DNA of 64,000 nucleotides from Pseudomonas sp. CCC3.1. Its GTDB lineage: Bacteria > Pseudomonadota > Gammaproteobacteria > Pseudomonadales > Pseudomonadaceae. The position numbers were made by a program, and so were the translations under genes. The notes under the pieces are model-generated. The model saw only the letters and a list, made by a program, of their open reading frames with translations, was not told where the DNA came from and did not search any database. Positions within the stretch are counted from its first letter, which is position 1; every line of letters starts with the position of its first letter. The stretch lies in assembly GCF_034347405.1 (NCBI RefSeq), contig NZ_CP133778.1, forward strand, positions 5,740,501-5,804,500. The letters are read 5' to 3'. Positions 58,059-64,000 of this stretch are shown piece by piece.

Positions 58059-58958
58059 CTACAACGTCACTTCCTGATGATTCATCACCTCTTCCAGCAA
58101 GGTGCGCAATAGCCCCATTGTGGCTTGCTGGCGTTGCACGTCGCGGCACACCAACCCCACTTTCAGCGGCACCCGAGGCTCGGTCAGCGGTTTCCATAGC
58201 AAGGCCGGATGGTCATGTTCGTGACGTGAACGCCCCGGCAGCACAGTCGCCAGCCGGGTATGCAGCAGGCTGTCGAGTATGGCGGCCATGGTGTTCAACT
58301 CGGCCTGTACCTGTGGGCGGCGGCCTAAGCTGGCGAGTTGCGCTTGCCAGATCTGGCGTACCTGAAACTCTTCTCCCAGCAGCAACATCGGCAATTCGGC
58401 TGCTTGGGTCAGCGAGACTTTCTTGAATTCGCGCAAAGGATGATCCGCCGGGATCACCAGTTGCAGTTCATCTTCGTACAGCGGCGTGCCGTGAAGCCCC
58501 GGCTGACGCGGCGGCAGGTAGCTGATGCCGATGTCGAGCGATCCATTGAGCAAGCGCCGTTCGATCTCCAGCCCCGTCAGTTCGTAAATCTGTACCACGA
58601 GATGCGGTTGCGCCTGGCGCACGCGCTCAAGCATTTGCGGCACCAGGCTGGTGTGTACGGTTTGCAGCACGCCAATGGCAATGGTGCGCAGCGCGTGGCC
58701 CTGGAAGTTTCGCAATGCCTCTTTGGCGCGCTGCAACCCGTCGAGCAGCGGCAATGCATGGTTGTACAACGTGTGGGCGGCCAGCGTCGGCAGCAAACGT
58801 TTGCTGCTGCGTTCAAACAGGGTCACATCAAGGTTGTGTTCGAGCTGGCGGACCTGTTGTGACAACGCGGGTTGCGAGATCGACAGACGCTCGGCGGCAC
58901 GGCCGACATGGCCTTCTTCGTACACCGCGACGAAATAACGCAGTTGTTTGAAATCCAT
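58059..58958 (-). CDS. LysR-family transcriptional regulator
   Basis: A 299-residue regulator. The N-terminal winged helix is MDFKQLRYFVAVYEEGHVGRAAERLSISQPALSQQVRQLE in outline (residues 1-60), followed by a type 2 periplasmic-binding-like effector domain (about 90-290). Its target is unknown. It is divergent from the aminotransferase gene with 228 bp between, so that gene is the likely target. No T-N11-A pair is claimed. Confidence 0.85.
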   Translation of the reverse strand: MDFKQLRYFVAVYEEGHVGRAAERLSISQPALSQQVRQLEHNLDVTLFERSSKRLLPTLAAHTLYNHALPLLDGLQRAKEALRNFQGHALRTIAIGVLQTVHTSLVPQMLERVRQAQPHLVVQIYELTGLEIERRLLNGSLDIGISYLPPRQPGLHGTPLYEDELQLVIPADHPLREFKKVSLTQAAELPMLLLGEEFQVRQIWQAQLASLGRRPQVQAELNTMAAILDSLLHTRLATVLPGRSRHEHDHPALLWKPLTEPRVPLKVGLVCRDVQRQQATMGLLRTLLEEVMNHQEVTL

Positions 58959-59186
58959 AAGTATTACTTATCGAAAATGCTTAAAAAACGAAATGGCTCA
59001 ACGGGCCGAGGGCGCCTAGTCTACGCCCGTTCCACTGGGCTCATCGAGTGATAGCGCGAGCTAAAGCGCCCGAGTGGGGCATTAATTTGCATAGGCAAGG
59101 CTGAAAACCCGACAGAGGTTTTAGCGCCCCGGCCACAGCGGGGTGGTTGCAAATCGAATCTGCTTATGATCACAAGGTCTGCGTGC

Positions 59187-60470
59187 ATGAACCTGTTTAA
59201 CCTGCGTCGCTCACACTCAAGTCTTGATCAACTGACGGCTGAGTCTGTGCCGTCGCACACCAGCAACCCCTCGGCTCGCCATTGCCTGATGCCCAGCGTT
59301 GAACGCCCGGCGCAGGAGTTTGTGCGTGGCCAGGGTTCGTGGATGTGGGACAGCGACAGCCGCGCTTACCTCGATTTCACCCAAGGTGGTGCCGTAAACA
59401 GCCTGGGCCATAGCCCGGCGGTGCTGGTCAAGGCGATGGCCGATCAGGCCCAGTCGTTGATGAACCCCGGCGCAGGTTTCTTCAATCGGCCCATGCTCAA
59501 CTTGGCCGAGCGCCTGTGCCACAGCACCGGCAGCGATCAGGTGCATTTTTTAAACACCGGGGCCGAGGCCAACGAAGGCGCGATCAAGCTGGCGCGCAAA
59601 TGGGGGCAACTGCACCGTGGCGGCGCTCATCGCATCATTACGGCGAGCCGCAGCTGTCACGGCCGCAGCTTTGGTGCGATGTCAGCCTCAGGCAGCGCCA
59701 CCTTTGATAATCGCTTCGAGCCGCAACTGCCGGGCTTCATCAATGTGCCGTTCAACGACCTGCCTGCGTTGCACGCAGCAGTGGATGCGCAGACCGTGGC
59801 CATCATGCTGGAGCCGGTGCAAAGCGATGCCGGGGTGATTCCTGCCACCGAGCATTACCTCAAGGGCGTCGAGCGTCTGTGCCGTGAGCTGGGAATTTTG
59901 CTGATCCTGGATGAAGTGCAGACCGGCATGGGCCGTTGCGGGACCTTGCTCGCGGAACAGCATTACGGCGTTCGTGCCGACATCATCACCTTGGGCAAAG
60001 GCCTGGGCGGCGGCGTGCCCTTGGCGGCGCTGCTGGCGCGGGGCAAGGCGTGCTGCCTGGCGCCGGGTGAGTTGGGCGGCACCCATCACGGCAATGCGCT
60101 GATGACCGCGGCCGGTGTTGCAGTGCTCGACACGCTGCTGGAAAAAGATTTTCTGCCGCACGTGCGCGACGCGGGTCACTACCTGCGCGAAGGCTTGGGG
60201 CGGCTGGCCAATAGTTATGCACAGGGTGAATTGCGCGGCCAAGGCTTGTTTTGGGGCCTGACGTTGTCGGATGACTCGGCCGCTGAGGTGGTTAAAGCGG
60301 CGTTGTACGAAGGGTTGCTGATCAGCGCCCCGCAACCCGATTGCCTGCGGTTTACCCCGGCGTTGTGCGTGAGCAAAGGCAACATCGATGAGATGTTGCT
60401 GCGTCTGGCCCGGGCTTTCGCCCGCGTTCGAACAGCACAACTGCACTGTCGTCGCGGGGTGGCCGTCTAA
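59187..60470 (+). CDS. Class III PLP aminotransferase, acetylornithine-transaminase-like
   Basis: A 427-residue fold-type I aminotransferase (PA0530 position). It shows FTQGGAVNSLGHSPAVL near the start, HFLNTGAEANEGAIKLARKW, then ILDEVQTGMGRCG with the PLP aspartate, and the PLP lysine in ITLGKGLGGGVPLAAL. It is closest to acetylornithine/succinylornithine transaminases, but an orphan copy beside a LysR gene need not be for arginine synthesis. The ATG at 59187 has AAGG upstream; an ATG at 59166 is possible. Confidence 0.85.
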   Translation: MNLFNLRRSHSSLDQLTAESVPSHTSNPSARHCLMPSVERPAQEFVRGQGSWMWDSDSRAYLDFTQGGAVNSLGHSPAVLVKAMADQAQSLMNPGAGFFNRPMLNLAERLCHSTGSDQVHFLNTGAEANEGAIKLARKWGQLHRGGAHRIITASRSCHGRSFGAMSASGSATFDNRFEPQLPGFINVPFNDLPALHAAVDAQTVAIMLEPVQSDAGVIPATEHYLKGVERLCRELGILLILDEVQTGMGRCGTLLAEQHYGVRADIITLGKGLGGGVPLAALLARGKACCLAPGELGGTHHGNALMTAAGVAVLDTLLEKDFLPHVRDAGHYLREGLGRLANSYAQGELRGQGLFWGLTLSDDSAAEVVKAALYEGLLISAPQPDCLRFTPALCVSKGNIDEMLLRLARAFARVRTAQLHCRRGVAV

Positions 60471-60514
60471 AACGCCACGCCGTCTTTAAAGAACCGTCTC
60501 GCGGTATAACGCAT

Positions 60515-60554
60515 CGCCCTGTGCCTTTTAGTTCGGCACGGGGCGTTTTTTTTT
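60515..60554 (+). terminator. Terminator after the aminotransferase
   Basis: CGCCCTGTGCC and GGCACGGGGCG around TTTTAGTTC, followed by ten T residues. Confidence 0.92.
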
Positions 60555-60557
60555 GTC

Positions 60558-60566
60558 TGTGGATAA
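60558..60566 (-). promoter_or_regulatory. Isolated exact DnaA box
   Basis: TGTGGATAA just after the terminator. Together with the box at 32278-32286 in the PepSY gene, it is the only exact box seen outside the 9.9-11.9 kb cluster. Confidence 0.3.
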
Positions 60567-60650
60567 GTGTGATGTGAACCTTTGGCCGGCGCTCGGAGTC
60601 GATTGACTGTGGGGCTCGTTTGAGCCCGTTATCAATTGGGAGCTGAGCCT

Positions 60651-60815
60651 GTGGAACTTATCAAAATCATCTTTGCCATCCTGCTTCCTCCACTGGGCGT
60701 GTTTATGCAAGTGGGTTTAGGCGGTGCGTTCTGGCTGAATATTCTGCTGACCCTGTGCGGCTACATCCCGGGGATTGTGCACGCGGTGTACATCATTGCC
60801 AAGCGTTCGAATTAA
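60651..60815 (+). CDS. Pmp3/YqaE-family small membrane protein
   Basis: A 54-residue protein starting at GTG, with GGGAG ten bases upstream. It reads MELIKIIFAILLPPLGVFMQ, then VGLGGAFWLNILLTLCGYIP and GIVHAVYIIAKRSN. The LLPPLGV and LNILLTLCGYIPGIVHA-type motifs are the Pmp3 (UPF0057) signature, a two-helix inner-membrane protein linked to salt and stress tolerance in yeast and plants. It is monocistronic, between a terminator and a REP element. Confidence 0.88.
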   Translation: MELIKIIFAILLPPLGVFMQVGLGGAFWLNILLTLCGYIPGIVHAVYIIAKRSN

Positions 60816-60824
60816 CCCGCCATC

Positions 60825-60891
60825 TGTAGGAGCGAGCTTGTCTCGCGAGCTTTTAAAGACCAAAAGATCGCGAGGCGAGCTCGCTCCTACA
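60825..60891. repeat. REP palindrome between pmp3-like and peptidase genes
   Basis: Copy with TTGTCTCGCGAGC on the left and GAGGCGAGCTCGC on the right, so two stem positions differ from consensus. It lies between convergent genes. Confidence 0.9.
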
Positions 60892-60896
60892 GGGGT

Positions 60897-62723
60897 TCAG
60901 TGGTTTAGCAAGTCGCTGTAGAACAACCATTCCTGCTCCAGTGCATGGGCCTGGTTGCTGGCTTTACGAAAGCCGTGGCGTTCTTCGGGGTAGTAATAGG
61001 CCTTGGCCGGGATGCCGTTGTCTTCAAGGGCCTTGAGCATGTCGCGGGTTTGCTGGGGCACCACGACCGCATCCAGTTCACCTTGAAAGAAGATCACCGG
61101 CACGCGGATCTGGTTCGCGTGCAGCAACGGCGTGCGCGCGGCGTAACGTTCGGCATCGCGCACGGGGTCACCGATCAGCCAGTCGAGGTAGTCGCCTTCA
61201 AACTTGTGGGTCGTGCGCGTCAGGGCAATCGGGTCGCTCACGCCATACAAGCTGGCGCCTGCGCGGAATACGTCTTTGAACGCCAGCGCACACAGGGTGG
61301 TGTAGCCGCCCGCGCTGCCGCCGCGAATAAAGGCGTTGTCGCCATCAATCAGCCCTTGCTCGGCCAGGTAGCTGACGACTGAGCAGGCGTCTTCGACATC
61401 GACTTTGCCCCAGTTCAGGTGCAAGGCCTGACGGTATTCGCGGCCATAGCCGGTGCTGCCCCGGTAGTTGAGGTCGGCCACGGCAAAGCCGCGCTGCGTC
61501 CAGTACTGGATGCGCGGATCGAGCATCGGGTAGCAGGCTGACGTCGGGCCGCCGTGGACGAAGACCACCAGCGGCGGTGTGCTTTCGCCGTGCATGGCGG
61601 GGTAGAAAAAGCCATGCGCTTCGCCGTTGCCTGATGGGTAGCGCAAGGTTTGCGGGCGGCTGATGTGCTCGGGCGGCAACGGCGCAACACCACCGGCCAG
61701 CACGCTGACCTGCTTGTCGCTGCGACGGATGCTGATAATCGCCGACGGACTGACTGGCGACGCAGCGATGCAATAGATAAACCCATCATCCAGCGCCAGG
61801 CACCGAAACCGGCTGTAGTCGCCAGTGAATTCTTCGACGCTGCCGTCAGCCGCGTGAATACCCAAGCGGCCGAACCCGGCTTCGGTCCATGTCGCCAAAT
61901 AGTGCTGTTCGCCCAGCGGCAGCCAGGTCCGGCCGCCGAGTTGCCAAGGCGCCGGGGCGTGATCGGCAGCGGCGCTTTGCGCTGGCACCAGCCCTTCGCC
62001 CGACTCGGCCCATGGCTGCCAGAAGCCTGCGCGGTCGGTGAGGCAGTACAGGCGATTGTGCTCGTTAAAGCGCGGCTGTTGCAGCGACTCTTCACTGCGC
62101 TCTCCAGCCATACAGTGCGCGGCGTTCCAGTGACCATCGATCTGGCCTTCGGCAAGCATCAGCCGGGTTGAAGTCCAGGGTTGATGCGGCTTGCTCCACT
62201 CGATCCAGGCCAGACGCTGGCCATTTGGGCTGAGGGTCGGGGCGGCATAGAAGTCGGCGCCTTCGGCCACGACCTGGCGCTGTTGCGTGGCCAGGTCAAT
62301 GCTGATCAGACGATGTAGATCGGCTTCTTGTTCGACGGCCAGTATCAGACCCTTCGCACACTGCACATCGCCATAACGGCAGGTGCCTTGGGTCAGCGCT
62401 TGCGGGGCACTGCCGTCCAGGGCGTGTCGATACAGCTGTTGATCTTTTTCGTTGACGAACACCACGCCGTCATCGCTCAGGCAGAACGAGCCGCCGCCAT
62501 ATTCGTACACCCGACTGCTCACGCTGAAGTCGGCGGGGGTCAGGCAATGTGGTTGGCCATCCCGCCAGTGCCAAATGCGGCTGGCCCCGTCTTGCGGGCG
62601 GTATTCGTTCCAGAACAAGCCCTGTGGGCCGACTCGCAGCTCTGCGAAATCGATACCGGCGGCGACGGCGAGGGCGGCGCTGAAAGGTTCAGCCTTTGGC
62701 GATGAGGCGTGAGTTTCGTTCAT
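60897..62723 (-). CDS. S9 family peptidase of the pqq operon
   Basis: A 608-residue prolyl-oligopeptidase-type serine peptidase. The N-terminal 350 residues are a beta-propeller (repeated units such as FYAAPTLSPNGQRLAWIEW). The C-terminal hydrolase has VVFVHGGPTSACY, the nucleophile in RGGSAGGYTTL, the aspartate in QGELDAVV and the histidine in EERHGF. It overlaps pqqE by 35 bases and so is part of the pqq operon, where such a gene (PqqM-type) often follows pqqE. A role in trimming PqqA or spent peptide is plausible but unproven. Confidence 0.87.
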   Translation of the reverse strand: MNETHASSPKAEPFSAALAVAAGIDFAELRVGPQGLFWNEYRPQDGASRIWHWRDGQPHCLTPADFSVSSRVYEYGGGSFCLSDDGVVFVNEKDQQLYRHALDGSAPQALTQGTCRYGDVQCAKGLILAVEQEADLHRLISIDLATQQRQVVAEGADFYAAPTLSPNGQRLAWIEWSKPHQPWTSTRLMLAEGQIDGHWNAAHCMAGERSEESLQQPRFNEHNRLYCLTDRAGFWQPWAESGEGLVPAQSAAADHAPAPWQLGGRTWLPLGEQHYLATWTEAGFGRLGIHAADGSVEEFTGDYSRFRCLALDDGFIYCIAASPVSPSAIISIRRSDKQVSVLAGGVAPLPPEHISRPQTLRYPSGNGEAHGFFYPAMHGESTPPLVVFVHGGPTSACYPMLDPRIQYWTQRGFAVADLNYRGSTGYGREYRQALHLNWGKVDVEDACSVVSYLAEQGLIDGDNAFIRGGSAGGYTTLCALAFKDVFRAGASLYGVSDPIALTRTTHKFEGDYLDWLIGDPVRDAERYAARTPLLHANQIRVPVIFFQGELDAVVVPQQTRDMLKALEDNGIPAKAYYYPEERHGFRKASNQAHALEQEWLFYSDLLNH

Positions 62724-63861
62724 TTCGGAAGGCCAATTGTTCGATGGTCTGGGTGGCGTGCTCGGCTTCTTCGCGCGCCTTGAGAATCAGGTCGTGTTGC
62801 GGCGATTTGCTGCACACCGGGTCCGCATTGCTGGCGTCTCCGGTGAGCATAAAGGCCTGGCATCGACAGCCGCCGAAGTCCTTTTCTTTCTCGTCGCACG
62901 AGCGGCAAGGCTCGGGCATCCAGTCATAGCCTCGAAATCGATTGAAGCCGAACGAGTCGTACCAGATGTGCTGCATGCTGTGGTCGCGTACGTTAGGGAA
63001 CTCGACCGGCATTTGTCTAGCTCCATGGCACGGCAAGGCCGTGCCGTCCGGGGTCACGGTCAGGAAAATGCTGCCCCAGCCGTTCATGCAGGCTTTTGGC
63101 CGTTCTTCGTAGTAGTCCGGGGTCACGAAAATCAGCTTGCAGGGGTGACCTTCGGCTTCCAGTTTGGCTCGGTATTCGTTGGTGATGCGTTCGGCGCGCA
63201 CCAACTGCTCTTTGGTCGGCAGCAGGCCCACTCGGTTGAGCTGCGCCCAGCCATAAAACTGGCAGGTGGCAAGTTCGACGAAGTCGGCTTCAAGGGCGAT
63301 GCACAGCTCGATGATGCGGTCGATCTTGTCGATGTTGTGCCGATGGGTGACGAAGTTCAGCACCATCGGATAGCCGTGGGCTTTGACGGCGCGGGCCATT
63401 TCGAGCTTTTGCGCGAAGGCTTTTTTCGAACCCGCGAGCAGGTTGTTCACTTGCTCGTCGCTGGCCTGGAAGCTGATCTGGATATGGTCCAGCCCGGCCT
63501 TTTTGAAGTCGCTGATTTTTTGCTCGGTGAGGCCGATACCCGAGGTAATCAGGTTGGTGTAGAAACCCAGCTTGCGCGCCTCGCCAATCAGTTCGGCCAA
63601 GTCTTGGCGCACCAGCGGCTCACCGCCTGAAAAGCCCAGTTGCGCCGCACCCATTTCCCGCGCTTCGCGAAACACCTTGATCCACTGCTCGGTGCTCAGC
63701 TCTTTACCTTGCTGGGCGAAGTCCAGCGGGTTGGAGCAATACGGGCATTGCAGCGGGCAGCGATAGGTCAGCTCGGCCAGCAGCCACAGCGGCAGGCCGA
63801 TTTCGGGTTTGGGCGGCAGCGCCATCGGGCTATCAGGCAAGTTCGATCCAGTGCTCTGCAC
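62689..63861 (-). CDS. pqqE: PqqE, PqqA peptide cyclase (radical SAM)
   Basis: A 390-residue radical SAM/SPASM enzyme that links glutamate and tyrosine in PqqA, the first step of pyrroloquinoline quinone synthesis. The SAM-cluster cysteines are Cys35, Cys39 and Cys42 in CPLQCPYC. The SPASM clusters use cysteines in CMNGWGS, ALPCHGA, CRSCDEKEKDFGGCRCQ and DPVCSK. The chosen start is GTG at 63861 because GGAGG lies six bases upstream. The ATG at 63825 has no such site. It overlaps the end of pqqD by 29 bases and the S9 peptidase gene by 35. Confidence 0.92.
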   Translation of the reverse strand: MQSTGSNLPDSPMALPPKPEIGLPLWLLAELTYRCPLQCPYCSNPLDFAQQGKELSTEQWIKVFREAREMGAAQLGFSGGEPLVRQDLAELIGEARKLGFYTNLITSGIGLTEQKISDFKKAGLDHIQISFQASDEQVNNLLAGSKKAFAQKLEMARAVKAHGYPMVLNFVTHRHNIDKIDRIIELCIALEADFVELATCQFYGWAQLNRVGLLPTKEQLVRAERITNEYRAKLEAEGHPCKLIFVTPDYYEERPKACMNGWGSIFLTVTPDGTALPCHGARQMPVEFPNVRDHSMQHIWYDSFGFNRFRGYDWMPEPCRSCDEKEKDFGGCRCQAFMLTGDASNADPVCSKSPQHDLILKAREEAEHATQTIEQLAFRNERNSRLIAKG

Positions 63862-64000
63862 GAGCGACCTCCATAAATTGCTCGATGTCTGCGCCGAGCT
63901 CGGGTACGCCGGGGAACTGTTTGTCCAGTTCGCCAATGATGGCCGTAACGTCGCGCTGGCCGTCGATCAGACCGCCGATCAAGGCCGCGCTGTCGTTGAG
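63833..64000 (-). CDS. pqqD: PqqD, C-terminal part
   Basis: The last 55 residues of the PqqA-binding chaperone, in a frame running off the right edge. The translation begins LNDSAALIGGLIDGQRDVTA and ends DIEQFMEVARAEHWIELA. This matches the C-terminal half of PqqD (winged-helix-like; presents PqqA to PqqE). Its TGA lies inside pqqE, so the two are coupled. The upstream pqq genes are outside the window. Confidence 0.88.
   Translation of the reverse strand, partial: LNDSAALIGGLIDGQRDVTAIIGELDKQFPGVPELGADIEQFMEVARAEHWIELA

Overview
The window looks like a chromosomal segment of a Pseudomonas of the fluorescens type. The signs are the gene order of the glycine betaine regulon, a Gac/Rsm regulatory RNA with its GacA site, a bio operon followed by two large acyl-CoA dehydrogenases, pqq genes, and about fifteen copies of the pseudomonad REP palindrome (arms with GTAGGAGCGAGCTTG). 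It is GC-rich core genome with one AT-rich, probably foreign, patch (about 25.8-26.4 kb). No tRNA, rRNA, CRISPR array or insertion sequence was seen.

Region 1 (1-25.7 kb) holds almost the whole pathway from glycine betaine to serine, pyruvate and formate. It includes L-serine ammonia-lyase (end only), the AraC-type activator gbdR, a dipeptidase-like protein and a V4R-like protein, dgcA-dgcB with a dedicated etfA-etfB pair (dimethylglycine to sarcosine), gbcA and gbcB divergent (betaine to dimethylglycine), threonine aldolase, glyA, soxBDAG (sarcosine oxidase), purU and fdhA. Sarcosine oxidase makes glycine and 5,10-methylene-THF, GlyA joins them to serine, SdaB deaminates serine, and FdhA and PurU dispose of formaldehyde and formyl-THF. 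A ZapA-like pair of small genes sits inside this block.

Region 2 (25.7-31 kb) is accessory: an RHS-core polymorphic toxin with an AT-rich tip and no visible immunity gene, an ECF sigma/anti-sigma pair, a DUF2780 exported protein, an acyltransferase, a retropepsin-like protein and a short scar of RHS core sequence. Region 3 (31-36.5 kb) is an iron-uptake locus: FecI-type sigma factor, FecR-type regulator, TonB-dependent receptor, PepSY membrane protein and a 58-residue membrane protein, with a Fur-box-like site upstream of the sigma gene.

Region 4 (36.6-49 kb) has a DnaQ-type exonuclease overlapping a cNMP/CBS/DUF294 protein, a lone receiver protein, malate synthase G (glcB), a GcvR-like ACT protein, rarD, srkA, a Tat-exported PhoX-type phosphatase, a ModE regulator and comF. 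Region 5 (49-64 kb) has bioBFHCD in tightly overlapping order, two acyl-CoA dehydrogenases (the first behind PsrA-like palindromes), rsmY, a LysR regulator, a class III aminotransferase, a Pmp3-type small membrane gene, and the 3' part of a pqq operon on the minus strand (pqqD end, pqqE, an S9 peptidase).

The most unusual structure is around 9.9-12.0 kb. Seven exact DnaA boxes lie within 2 kb of etfA, etfB and the following non-coding stretch, and three of them sit in a three-copy degenerate repeat with near-constant internal spacing. This could be a DnaA-binding locus outside oriC. Other points worth attention are the dipeptidase-like protein with a dismantled metal site, DgcA lacking one of four cluster cysteines, GCGACA half-site pairs in front of betaine genes, and an orphan terminator suggesting a small RNA near 2.5 kb.
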